NCBI GenBank assembly: GCA_020638855.1
Contig: JACKHT010000025.1
Location: 1-30,138, forward strand
Direction of reading: 5' to 3'
Length of the DNA stretch: 30,138 nucleotides
Origin: Planctomycetota bacterium
Lineage (GTDB): Bacteria > Planctomycetota > UBA1135 > GCA-002686595
Shown: positions 20,122 to 28,109 of the stretch, in pieces
Numbering within the stretch: position 1 is the stretch's first letter
How the letters are laid out: each line of letters opens with the position of its first letter
Notes under the pieces: model-generated
Database searches by the model: none
What the model was told of the DNA's origin: nothing
What the model saw: the letters and a program-made list of their open reading frames with translations, nothing else
Translations under genes and position numbers: made by a program

Positions 20122-22089
20122 ATGCCCCAACCGTCGGATCTTTCCCACCCCCAAACCCGGTCTGGGGGGCTACGGGCGTTGGGCCCTTTCGGCTTCCTGT
20201 TGGCCTTCGCTGTTTTTCTGTACGGGGCTCTCAGCCTATTCCGGCTGGCCTACGTGCTGGCCCACCGCGAACGCATGTTCGAGGTCGAAGATTGGTGGCT
20301 GGTGTTCGTCAAGGGCTGGCGTATCGACACCATCGTCGTTTGCGGGCTCGGGTTGGTTCCGGCCGTGCTGTTGTTCTTGATCCCGGGCGAACGCTGGTGG
20401 CCGGTGCGTTGGTTCCTGCGGCTTTACACGCTGGTCGTGGCCCTAGCCGTTGTTGGGATGGAAGCCATCACCTTCTCGTACCTCAACGAGTACGACGCGC
20501 GGCCGAATCGCCTGTTCGTTGAGAACATCATCCCTTCGCGCGAGATCCTAAACACGCTGTTCGAGGCCTACGCGGTGCAGTTGGGCCTGGTGGGGATCGG
20601 ATTGGTCGTGGCGATTTTCGTCGTTTGGAAGTACACCGGGCGAATCCTTGTGGGCATGCGGCATTGGAACTGGCTGGTGCGCATCGTGGCCTTCGTGCCG
20701 CTGGTCTTCGTGATCGCCTGGGGAGCGCGCGGGTTTGACCATCGGCCGGTCAACGCCAGCAGCGCGTTCTTTTCGTCGGACAACTTGGCCAACCAACTGG
20801 CGCTCAACTCGCTCTACAGCGCGGTGGATGCGGCCAATCGCATGCAGGAAGAGAACTCGCCCATCCCGTTGTACGGGGAAATGGACGACGCCGAGATCTT
20901 TGCCCGCACCAAGCGCTACTTGGGAGTTCCCGAAGGCGATTTTGTCGAGGGCCCCACGCCCTTGTACCGCCACCAACGCCCGCGCATCCAACGCGAACGG
21001 CCGCTCAACTACGTGATCGTGCTCGAAGAAAGCCTGGGCGCCGAGTACATCGGTATCCTGGGCGGTGCTCCGCTTTCCCCCGAGTTCGACGCCCTGTGCA
21101 AGGAAGGTCTGCTCTTCACCAACTTGTACAGCACCGGCACGCGTACGGTGCGCGGGCTCGAGGCGGTGCTTTCGAGCTTCTTGCCGACCCCCGGACGGTC
21201 GGTGGTCAAGCTCGACAAGTCCCAGCGCGACTTCTTCACGATCGCCTCGCTGCTCAAGAGCCACGGCTACCGCACCGACTTCGTCTACGGTGGGGAGGGG
21301 CATTTCGACAACATGCGCTCGTTCATGTTCGGCAACGGCTTCGAGCGCATGACCGACCAAAAAGACTTCGACAACCCCGCATTCTTGGGTACCTGGGGCG
21401 TCAGCGACGAAGATTTGATGCACAAGGCCAACGAGGTCTTCAAGAGTCACGGGGACAACCCCTTCTTCGCGCTGGTCCTGACCACCACCAACCACAGCCC
21501 GTTTGAGTTCCCCGACGGGCGCATCGAGCTATTCGAACAGCCCAAAGCGACGCGCTTCAACACGTCGAAGTACGCGGACTACGCGATTGGCGAGCTGTTC
21601 CGCATGGCGAAGCAGGAAGAGTACTACAAGAACACCGTGTGGGTCGTCGTCGCCGACCACAGCACCCGGGTCTACGGCGAGGACTTGATTCCCGTGCGTA
21701 AGTTCCACATCCCCGGGTTGATCATTGGGCCGGGTATCGAGCCGGGAACCTACGACAAAGTGGCCAGCCAAGCCGACTTGACCCCGACGGTGTTGTCATT
21801 CCTGGGGGTCGATACGGTGCACCCGATGCTCGGGCGCGACGTGTTGGCCTTGTCGCCGGGCACCCCAGGGCGCGCGATTTTGCAGCAGTTCGACACCCAC
21901 GCGTTGATGGTCGACGACCAGGTGTTGGTGCACCAGCCGTCGCTGCCGGTGCGCCAATTCACCTACGTGGACAAACACCTCGAACCCCACGACTTGGACC
22001 CGGAATTGGGCCGGGACTCGTTGGCGTATGCGCTTTTGCCCTGGATCCTGTACGACCGGGGGCTGTACCGGATGGTCGAGCAGCCGTAG
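20122..22089 (+). CDS. LTA synthase-like membrane sulfatase / phosphoglycerol transferase family protein
   Basis: A 655-aa alkaline-phosphatase-superfamily protein. Five membrane segments (about 22-46, 68-88, 98-120, 150-171 and 184-202) precede a large extracytoplasmic domain, the architecture of LtaS and related phosphoethanolamine/phosphoglycerol transferases. The catalytic domain shows E302-E303 (LEES, metal), the nucleophile T342 in TGTRTVRG, H458 in TTTNHSPFEFP, and D512-H513 in ADHSTR. The nucleophile is Thr, as in phospho-transferases, and there is no Cys-x-Pro-x-Arg sulfatase signature. It would transfer a phosphoglycerol or similar head group to an envelope glycan or lipid; the acceptor is unknown. 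It is divergent from the secreted peptidase (99 bp apart) and 88 bp upstream of the OPT gene. The start codon lacks a Shine-Dalgarno site. Confidence 0.88.
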   Translation: MPQPSDLSHPQTRSGGLRALGPFGFLLAFAVFLYGALSLFRLAYVLAHRERMFEVEDWWLVFVKGWRIDTIVVCGLGLVPAVLLFLIPGERWWPVRWFLRLYTLVVALAVVGMEAITFSYLNEYDARPNRLFVENIIPSREILNTLFEAYAVQLGLVGIGLVVAIFVVWKYTGRILVGMRHWNWLVRIVAFVPLVFVIAWGARGFDHRPVNASSAFFSSDNLANQLALNSLYSAVDAANRMQEENSPIPLYGEMDDAEIFARTKRYLGVPEGDFVEGPTPLYRHQRPRIQRERPLNYVIVLEESLGAEYIGILGGAPLSPEFDALCKEGLLFTNLYSTGTRTVRGLEAVLSSFLPTPGRSVVKLDKSQRDFFTIASLLKSHGYRTDFVYGGEGHFDNMRSFMFGNGFERMTDQKDFDNPAFLGTWGVSDEDLMHKANEVFKSHGDNPFFALVLTTTNHSPFEFPDGRIELFEQPKATRFNTSKYADYAIGELFRMAKQEEYYKNTVWVVVADHSTRVYGEDLIPVRKFHIPGLIIGPGIEPGTYDKVASQADLTPTVLSFLGVDTVHPMLGRDVLALSPGTPGRAILQQFDTHALMVDDQVLVHQPSLPVRQFTYVDKHLEPHDLDPELGRDSLAYALLPWILYDRGLYRMVEQP

Positions 22090-22101
22090 GCCGGCGCGGC
22101 G

Positions 22102-22130
22102 TTGTGCCTCCCACGGGGCCTGCGTATGCT
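22102..22130 (+). promoter_or_regulatory. possible sigma70-type promoter of the OPT gene
   Basis: TTGTGC (22102-22107) and TATGCT (22125-22130) are 17 bp apart in the gap before the transporter gene. The match to consensus is partial (3/6 and 4/6), so this is a weak prediction. Confidence 0.25.
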
Positions 22131-22177
22131 ACCGGCAGGTCCCAGAAGCGCTGGGCTCCTTGGCCGGTACCCTCGCT

Positions 22178-24034
22178 ATGAAAGATCGCTTCCCGCTTGT
22201 CTTTGGTGTGCTCGTGACCACCGTGCTCTCGGGCACCCTCGTGATCGCGGGTTTGAAGGCTGGTATCACTCCGGGGGTAAGCCCGCTCGTGATCCTGCTG
22301 GCCTGGGGCGCATTCACCCGTGCGTCGACCGGCAACACCGGGAGCCGCTTCCTGAACATCGCCCAAGTGGCGGGCAGCGCGGGCATGGCGGTCACCGCCG
22401 GGGTGATCTTCACCGCGCCGCTGGTGCAGATCTTGTACGCGGACAAGGGGCTCGAAGTGCCGCCTGTGGACGTCAAGACGTTGATTTACGTCAGCTTGGC
22501 GGGAGCGTTGATCGGGTATGGCTTCGTGGGATTGGCCACAAAGAAATTCCTCACTGACCCGACCCTGCCCGCACCCGAAGCGCGCGCCTGCGAGGCGATG
22601 ATCGAGGCTGCGGTGAGCCACCCCGATGCGAAGCCGCGCTTGGCGCCTTCGCTCTACCTGGGCCTGCTCTTGAGCTTCCTCGCCCCGCTGTTGGGTTTGA
22701 TCGGCGTGGCCAAGGATCACCTCGAGCTGTACGCCAAGAAGGTCGGCAGCCGCAACTTCGGCGTCGATTTGCCCTTCAACCCGATGTACTTGGGCATTGG
22801 CGGTCTGCTCACGATCGCCACCGCGTTGCTTGTGTTTGCGGGCAGTTTCCTGCGTTTGATCGGCGACGGCCTCCTAGCCAGCATCGATCCGAACGACGCA
22901 GCCGGCTTGGCGGCCTTCCCCGACAACTCGATGCGTTGGGTGGGGGGTGGGGCCATGACCGTGGCAGTGGCTTATTCGCTGGTTCGTTTCTTGCGTGTGC
23001 ACAAGGTGGAAGGCGGTGAAGCGCTGGATCCGCTGCTCGAAATCGACCCCAAGGTTCGCCGGGGCTTGATCCTGAGCGTGGTGGTGGGGGTGGGTATGTT
23101 GCTCGGCTGGCTACTGTGGCGCGAAGGCGGACCGACGCCGTTTGCCCTGACGATGTCGTTGGCGGTGCTGGTGATGTGCTTCTTGATGGTGACCCTAGGT
23201 GCGATCCTATCGCTGCAGATCGGTTCCTCGGCCTCGCCGGTTTCGGGCACGATCTTCGTCACGACGCTGGTGCTGTGTTTGGTGGCCCTGGCCTTTGGGC
23301 ACCATGAGCCGAGCGATGTGCTGATGCTGACCCCGCTCTTGGTGGGGGCCTGCGTAGCCGTGTGCGCGGCCAACGACTCGAGCCAGGACTACAAGACCAT
23401 GCAGCTGTGCAAGGTGCGCGTGCAGGACGGCTTCTTTGCGCAATTGATGGGTTTGATCGCGGGCTCGATCGTGGTGCCCATCGTGCTGTACGTGGCCGAC
23501 CAGGCCTACACCCTCGGGTCGCCCGAGCTGAGCGCGCCCCAGGGCAAGATGTTCGCGACGCTGATCGACGGGCTGCTTTTGCAGGATGCGCTGCCCTGGA
23601 AGCCGATCTACGTGGGCCTCGCCATCGGCGCGGTGGCCGTGGCGCTCGACATCGTGGCCGGCAAGCGTGGGATTCCCCTGCCCGCCATGGCGCTCGCCGT
23701 CGGCATCTACCTGCCGCCCTCCTTGGGCGTGGGCATCCTCATCGGCGCTGGCTTCCGCTGGTTCGCCGAGCGCGGGACCGGCAAGCAACGCAACGAATCG
23801 ATCCTGGCCGCCGCAGGCCTGATCACCGGCGCCGCCGCCTTCGAACTCCTGCAGGGCATCCTGATCCTCTTCGGAGCCGACATGGACCGCTTCGTGATCT
23901 TCGGCGACGGCGAGGGCCAGCGCATGCTGCCTGCCTACGTGACCCAGGGCATGACCCTCATCGGCATCCTGATCCTCGGCGTGCACCTGTTCTACAACTC
24001 GCGTCCCGGCTCGTACGCGCGCAAGTCGAACTAG
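22178..24034 (+). CDS. OPT family oligopeptide transporter
   Basis: A 618-aa polytopic inner-membrane protein with about 14-16 hydrophobic segments. The start 'VIAGLKAGITPGVSPLVILL' followed by 'NIAQVAGSAGMAVTAGVIFT' matches the OPT signature region (in bacterial members 'GLKAG.T...S.' and 'NIVQTIASAG...AAGVIFT'). Further OPT traits are 'ANDSSQDYKTMQLCKVR' in the middle (compare the family 'GD..QD.KTG') and 'GIYLPPSLGVGILIGAGFRW' with 'AAAGLITGAAAFELL' near the end. OPT proteins take up oligopeptides or metal-chelate compounds by proton coupling; substrate cannot be read from the sequence. The ATG at 22178 begins the charged MKDR just before the first membrane segment; an in-frame extension to 22028 would overlap the previous gene and adds no domain. 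Confidence 0.9.
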   Translation: MKDRFPLVFGVLVTTVLSGTLVIAGLKAGITPGVSPLVILLAWGAFTRASTGNTGSRFLNIAQVAGSAGMAVTAGVIFTAPLVQILYADKGLEVPPVDVKTLIYVSLAGALIGYGFVGLATKKFLTDPTLPAPEARACEAMIEAAVSHPDAKPRLAPSLYLGLLLSFLAPLLGLIGVAKDHLELYAKKVGSRNFGVDLPFNPMYLGIGGLLTIATALLVFAGSFLRLIGDGLLASIDPNDAAGLAAFPDNSMRWVGGGAMTVAVAYSLVRFLRVHKVEGGEALDPLLEIDPKVRRGLILSVVVGVGMLLGWLLWREGGPTPFALTMSLAVLVMCFLMVTLGAILSLQIGSSASPVSGTIFVTTLVLCLVALAFGHHEPSDVLMLTPLLVGACVAVCAANDSSQDYKTMQLCKVRVQDGFFAQLMGLIAGSIVVPIVLYVADQAYTLGSPELSAPQGKMFATLIDGLLLQDALPWKPIYVGLAIGAVAVALDIVAGKRGIPLPAMALAVGIYLPPSLGVGILIGAGFRWFAERGTGKQRNESILAAAGLITGAAAFELLQGILILFGADMDRFVIFGDGEGQRMLPAYVTQGMTLIGILILGVHLFYNSRPGSYARKSN

Positions 24035-24050
24035 CTGGACGGGTCCATCC

Positions 24051-24083
24051 CAAGCTCCGCTTGTTCTTGGCACGCGGAGCTTG
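24051..24083 (+). terminator. 10-bp perfect hairpin after the OPT gene
   Basis: CAAGCTCCGC (24051-24060) and GCGGAGCTTG (24074-24083) pair perfectly around a 13-nt loop, 16 nt beyond the TAG. There is no T-run. It is terminator-like or an mRNA-stabilising 3' structure. Confidence 0.6.
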
Positions 24084-24257
24084 CGAAGGAAACGTGCTAG
24101 CGGTGCACGGGTGGCAAGCTGGGTGCGGATCGGGTTCGCGGAACTCGACCTTGGGAACCCTGGATGTTTTCCCTCGCCTTGCCTGGGGGGTGAGCGCTAA
24201 GACGGAGTCTCCGGCCATAGTTTTGACCGCAAGGCCACCGTGAGAATCCCTCTAGGC

Positions 24258-24263
24258 GAGGAA
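24258..24263 (+). promoter_or_regulatory. Shine-Dalgarno site of the 217-aa gene
   Basis: GAGGAA lies 6 nt before the ATG at 24270. It decides this start over the in-frame GTG at 24240. Confidence 0.7.
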
Positions 24264-24269
24264 TGCTCC

Positions 24270-24923
24270 ATGAAAAGACTCTCCATCTTGCTTGTCCTGG
24301 CTGTGCTGGCATGCGTCGGCATCTACTTCCAATGGATGGCCCCAGCGCGGGAAGTTTCGGCCGGAACCGCCGAGGGAATGGCACCGAAGAGCCTCAGCCC
24401 ATCACGGGTCGTGGATGGCGAGTCCGCCATGGAGCATGCACCGAGCGCCGAGCTGCGCGAACCGGCACCCGTGGATCCTTCAACCAAGACGCGCGATGGG
24501 CTCGTCGCATCGGTCGCCAATCCAACGCAAACACCCTCCACCGAGCCCGAACCGTACGTGGACCCCTTGGTGAAGTTTCGGAGTCGGTTCGAAGCCATGG
24601 ACGAAGTCGAGCGCGCTGCCGCCTTTCAGGAGATCAGCACCCGGCTCGGCCAAGCCCACTCCCAAGCCATGCAAGAACGCGTGAAGGAGGGGCGTGCCGA
24701 TCTCGTGTCGGAAGACGAATGGTCCTTTGCCGGTGCCAACGAGCCCGACGTGCTTGCCGGGGGCTACACGGACGGAACCAACTACTACAAAGTCCGGCTA
24801 GAACGATTCGAAGAACCCGACTTGTTCGCGATCCGCGATGAACTCCGAATCTTGCAAGAGGTCATGCTCGAATCGGCCGCCCAAGCCGCCGAAGCGCACC
24901 GTTCCGGCGTACCGAACAAGTAG
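24270..24923 (+). CDS. membrane-anchored protein of unknown function
   Basis: A 217-aa protein that I do not recognise. It begins MKR and then a hydrophobic segment (about residues 4-23) containing LAC, which could be an uncleaved anchor; the residues after the Cys stay hydrophobic, so lipoprotein processing is less likely. Residues 25-105 are Ala/Pro/Glu/Ser/Thr-rich and probably disordered. The rest (about 106-217) is acidic and helical, with 'FEAMDEVERAAAFQEISTRL', a short Gly-rich turn 'GGYTDGTNYYKVRL' and a final amphipathic helix. A good Shine-Dalgarno site precedes the ATG. It is flanked by hairpins on both sides and converges on the next gene, so it seems to be a single-gene transcript. 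Confidence 0.7.
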   Translation: MKRLSILLVLAVLACVGIYFQWMAPAREVSAGTAEGMAPKSLSPSRVVDGESAMEHAPSAELREPAPVDPSTKTRDGLVASVANPTQTPSTEPEPYVDPLVKFRSRFEAMDEVERAAAFQEISTRLGQAHSQAMQERVKEGRADLVSEDEWSFAGANEPDVLAGGYTDGTNYYKVRLERFEEPDLFAIRDELRILQEVMLESAAQAAEAHRSGVPNK

Positions 24924-24930
24924 GCAAATC

Positions 24931-24949
24931 GCACCAGAAGTGGTGCTTT
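24931..24949 (+). terminator. hairpin terminator after the 217-aa gene
   Basis: GCACCA (24931-24936), GAAG loop and TGGTGC (24941-24946) followed by TTT lie 7 nt after the TAG. A short stem with tetraloop and a brief T-run is the nearest thing to an intrinsic terminator in the window. Confidence 0.6.
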
Positions 24950-25035
24950 CACCGTCGCTTCGCCGGCATGGCCCGATCCTGTACCCCTTGGGCTCTTCGG
25001 GGTCCCGTGCTCAGCGATGGGGCTCGGAATTCTGG

Positions 25036-26193
25036 CTACGAACGCGTCGCGCGGTATTCGATGCCGCGCGATGCGAGTCCGGCCAGCATGGTGTCCACCA
25101 GGCCCGGGATGGTGGCCAGTTGCTCGGGGGCGTAGACGCCGGGCTTTTGGACTTTGCCGGCTAGCAGCATGCGCGCCATGAGGGTGCAGGGCAGCGCGGT
25201 GGTGCGCGACATGCTGGTGGCCTGTTCCGAGTGGCTGTAGGGTTCGAAAAGGTCCCAGCGCAGGGTGGTGGGCTTGCCGCCGAGTTCGCCGGACACGACG
25301 ATGCGCATCACGGTCAGGTCTTCCTCGCCGGGCTCGAATTTCCACTTGGGGAAGAGCAGCGCTTGGGTCATGGCCAAGGGGGATACGGTTTGGCCGTCGA
25401 CTTGGATCAGCTTCTTCCCGAACAGCCCGGTTTCGCGGAAGATGCGCATGATCTCGATGTGACCGGGGTAGCGCAGGGTCTTCTCCTTCATGTTGGGCAC
25501 TTCGAGGGTGAAGAGCAGGCTGCGCAGGCCATCGGTGTTGAAGGCTTCAAGCGTGCCGATCCCCTCGAACTCCATCGGTTCGGGCTCGCTGAGCGCTTCG
25601 CGCACCACGACTTCGCCTCTTTCGACGAGCCGCGAGGGGCGCGTGTATTCCTCGATCACGTCGGCGGGGGAGAAGCCGGCCTTGTATTCGAAGGGCCAGG
25701 AGCGCTCTTTGGGCAGGCCGCCTACGTAGATCTCGAGGTTTTGCGCCTCGTCGAGCGCGGCGACTCCTGCGCCAGCCAAGAGGTTGCTCATGCCCGGTGC
25801 GACCCCGCAATCGACCACGCAGGTCGAGCCGTGCTTTTGGGCCAGGTGGTGCCAATCGAGCGCGTTTTCCTCCATGAAGGAGATGTCTGCATAGGGCTTG
25901 CCGGTCTGGCACAGGGCGTGCAAGGCCTCGTACCCCAGGTGGCTCGAAAGCGCGCCGAGGATCACGTCGTGGCTGCGCGCCAGCTCGTGCAGGGTATCGG
26001 CGTTGGAGAGGTCGCAGGCGCGGGTGGCCACCTGCATCCCCGGCTGCATGCGCGCGGCGGCCTGGGCCAGGGCTGCTTCGCTGCGATCGGTCAGGGTGAC
26101 CTGGAACTCGCCGTCGCGGGCGAGGTCGCGGGCCATCAGGGTTCCGACCATTCCGGCGCCGAGGACGACGGCTTTGGGCTGGGATTGGGACAT
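25036..26193 (-). CDS. saccharopine dehydrogenase family NAD(P)-dependent oxidoreductase
   Basis: A 385-aa cytoplasmic protein. The N-terminus 'AVVLGAGMVGTLMARDL' carries the GxGxxG dinucleotide-binding loop (G12-A-G-M-V-G17). 'TDRSEAALAQ' follows the second strand. The mid part has 'VVDCGVAPGMSNLLAG' and 'YVGGLPKERSWPFEYKAGFS', typical of the saccharopine dehydrogenase catalytic domain (LYS9-like), with 'YPGHIEIMRIFRETGLF' further on. Members include saccharopine reductases of lysine metabolism and carboxynorspermidine synthases; sequence alone does not decide. dapA elsewhere in the window makes lysine by the DAP route, so a degradative or different amino-acid role is more likely than lysine synthesis. 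The ATG at 26193 puts the Rossmann loop at the expected distance from the start. It is divergent from rsmD. Confidence 0.88.
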   Translation of the reverse strand: MSQSQPKAVVLGAGMVGTLMARDLARDGEFQVTLTDRSEAALAQAAARMQPGMQVATRACDLSNADTLHELARSHDVILGALSSHLGYEALHALCQTGKPYADISFMEENALDWHHLAQKHGSTCVVDCGVAPGMSNLLAGAGVAALDEAQNLEIYVGGLPKERSWPFEYKAGFSPADVIEEYTRPSRLVERGEVVVREALSEPEPMEFEGIGTLEAFNTDGLRSLLFTLEVPNMKEKTLRYPGHIEIMRIFRETGLFGKKLIQVDGQTVSPLAMTQALLFPKWKFEPGEEDLTVMRIVVSGELGGKPTTLRWDLFEPYSHSEQATSMSRTTALPCTLMARMLLAGKVQKPGVYAPEQLATIPGLVDTMLAGLASRGIEYRATRS

Positions 26194-26325
26194 CGGAGTG
26201 GGTGGGGTACGGGAAGCAACGACCGGCGGGGAAACGGGCGCACAGCCTAGATCCCGGAAGCCCGAATCGGGGGTTTGGCGGGCGATTTTTCCAGGGTTCG
26301 CGTTCCGAAACGGTATAAACGGCGC

Positions 26326-26970
26326 GTGCGGATCATCTCTGGCGAGTGGCGCGGCCGCAAACTCAAGGCGCCCGAAGGTTTGGTGACGCGGCCCATGCTC
26401 GGCCGCGTGCGCGAAGCGTTGTTTTCCACCCTGGGGGACGAGGTGCGCGAGGCGCGCGTGCTCGACCTGTTTGCGGGGACTGGCAGCCTGGGCTTCGAAT
26501 CCTTGAGCCGCGGCGCGGACCACGTGCGCTTCGTCGAACGCGACCGGCGCGTGGGTGCGGTGCTGACCGAAAACCTGGAGACCCTGGGCGCCAAGGATCG
26601 CGCCCAGCTGCGCATGGGCGACGCGCTTTCCCCGCGAATGTGGGAGGGCGAGCAGTGGAGTCTGATCTTCCTCGACCCGCCCTACCCCATGCTGCGCGAG
26701 GGCGACGGGCGGCAGAAGGTGTTGAGCGCCACCGGCCGGCTCTTGAACGAATTCCTGGCCCCCGGCGGGCTGGTGCTGCTGCACACCGAGCCGCGCTCGA
26801 TCAGCGAGCATGATTTTGCGCGCGATGTCGCCGTGCGCCGCCGCGACTATGGTCGCACCGTGCTTTGGTACTTGCGTTTGGCCGAGGCCGGAGCCGAAGC
26901 GGAGGCCGATGCCGACGAAGTGCTTCCCGAGGGCGATTCCGACGACCCGGGAGGGGACGATTGGGAGTAG
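26326..26970 (+). CDS. rsmD: 16S rRNA (guanine(966)-N2)-methyltransferase
   Basis: A 214-aa SAM-dependent enzyme that methylates the 2-amino group of G966 in 16S rRNA during 30S assembly. The start 'RIISGEWRGRKL' is the RsmD signature and fixes the GTG at 26326; a TTG at 26275 would add 17 unconserved residues. 'DLFAGTGSLG' (47-56) binds SAM, E71 of 'VERD' fits the ribose ligand, and 'FLDPPY' (115-120) is the N-methyltransferase catalytic loop. The last 30 residues are an acidic Ala/Glu/Asp-rich tail (ending DDPGGDDWE) not found in most RsmD proteins. TATAAA (26314-26319) lies only 6 nt before the GTG, which would suit a leaderless transcript. Confidence 0.93.
   Translation: MRIISGEWRGRKLKAPEGLVTRPMLGRVREALFSTLGDEVREARVLDLFAGTGSLGFESLSRGADHVRFVERDRRVGAVLTENLETLGAKDRAQLRMGDALSPRMWEGEQWSLIFLDPPYPMLREGDGRQKVLSATGRLLNEFLAPGGLVLLHTEPRSISEHDFARDVAVRRRDYGRTVLWYLRLAEAGAEAEADADEVLPEGDSDDPGGDDWE
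26951..26956 (+). promoter_or_regulatory. strong Shine-Dalgarno-like site at the rsmD-nagA junction
   Basis: GAGGGG lies 4 nt before an in-frame TTG (26961) and 25 nt before the ATG (26982) of nagA. It leaves open whether nagA begins at the TTG, overlapping the end of rsmD. Confidence 0.4.
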
Positions 26971-26981
26971 AGCGCACCGGG

Positions 26982-28109
26982 ATGCTGTTGCTCGACGGGG
27001 CCTGGCAGCCCGGTCGCATCGTTTGGGAGGATCAGGCGATCACCGAGATCGAGGTCTTGCCGGGGCTCGATCCTGCCGCACGCGACCTATTCGTGGCGCC
27101 GGGCATGATCGACCTGCACGTGCACGGCTTCGGGGGCGCCGACCCGCTCGAAAACCTTGGGTCGATGGCGCGGGCCATGGCGCGCGTGGGCACCACCGCG
27201 TTCCAGCCAACGTTGTTCCCGCGTACGCCCGCCGAGTTGGGTTTGCAGGCCAGGGCGCTCGATGGCGAGCGGTTGCGGTTGCGGCCGGGGGATGGCGCCC
27301 GCGTCCTGGGCACGCACCTCGAAGGTCCTTTCGTCAATCCGCGTTCCGCCGGGGCTTTGCCGGTGGAAGACCTGGCGCTGCCCGGACGCGACGCGCTGCG
27401 CGAGCTGTTGGGACCCGCCATGGGCGATGGCCTCGGGATCGGGACGATCACGCTCGCGCCGGAGTTGCCGGGCGCTTCCGACTTGATCGCCGAGTGCGTA
27501 GCCCTCGGGCTGCGCGTCTCGATTGGTCACAGCCTGGCCAGTGGTGAGCAAGCCATGGCGGCGTTTGCGGCGGGGGCCCAAGGCGTCACGCACCTGTTCA
27601 ACGCCATGCCCGCCTTCCACCACCGCAAGACCGGGCTGGTGGGGGAAGCGCTGCTGCGCGGCGGCGTGTTCGCCGAGATCATCGGGGATTTGGTGCACGT
27701 CGGCGAAAGGGCGGTGCAGCTGGCACTGGCGGCTCGCGGTCCGGCGAGCCTTTGCCTCGTGAGCGACGCGCTGCAAGGCGCCGGAACGGGCTGCGACGTG
27801 TTCCACTCGCACGGCCGTCGCCACATCATCCAAGACGGCGCCGCCTACTACCCCGCCGGGCCCGAACGCGACGTGCCGCAATTGGCCGGCTCCGCTTCGA
27901 GCCAACTCGACATGGTCCGGCGCTTGACCAGCCGCGGGGTCGTCGGCTCGGCCGATGCCCTGACCATGGCGACCCTGGCTCCGGCCCGCGCCTTAGGCAT
28001 GCAAGACCGAATCGGCCAGCTGAAAGTCGGCTTGCAGTCCGACCTGATCGTGCTGCGCGGTCACCGTTTGAACTTGGTCGAGACGGTGGTCGCGGGACGC
28101 TCGCAATAG
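26982..28109 (+). CDS. nagA: N-acetylglucosamine-6-phosphate deacetylase
   Basis: A 375-aa amidohydrolase-superfamily enzyme that removes acetate from GlcNAc-6-phosphate, used in amino-sugar catabolism and cell-wall recycling. Visible metal and substrate motifs: DLHVHGFGG (44-52, H47 and H49), THLEGPF (111-117, E114), GHS (182-184, H183), THLFNAM (203-209, H204) and SDA (261-263, catalytic D262). Length matches the family (about 370-390). The ATG at 26982 is 11 nt after rsmD; a TTG at 26961 would add seven residues and enjoys the better Shine-Dalgarno. No nagB is nearby, so glucosamine-6-P must be handled elsewhere. Its last 49 bp overlap the convergent PHP-domain gene. Confidence 0.93.
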   Translation: MLLLDGAWQPGRIVWEDQAITEIEVLPGLDPAARDLFVAPGMIDLHVHGFGGADPLENLGSMARAMARVGTTAFQPTLFPRTPAELGLQARALDGERLRLRPGDGARVLGTHLEGPFVNPRSAGALPVEDLALPGRDALRELLGPAMGDGLGIGTITLAPELPGASDLIAECVALGLRVSIGHSLASGEQAMAAFAAGAQGVTHLFNAMPAFHHRKTGLVGEALLRGGVFAEIIGDLVHVGERAVQLALAARGPASLCLVSDALQGAGTGCDVFHSHGRRHIIQDGAAYYPAGPERDVPQLAGSASSQLDMVRRLTSRGVVGSADALTMATLAPARALGMQDRIGQLKVGLQSDLIVLRGHRLNLVETVVAGRSQ

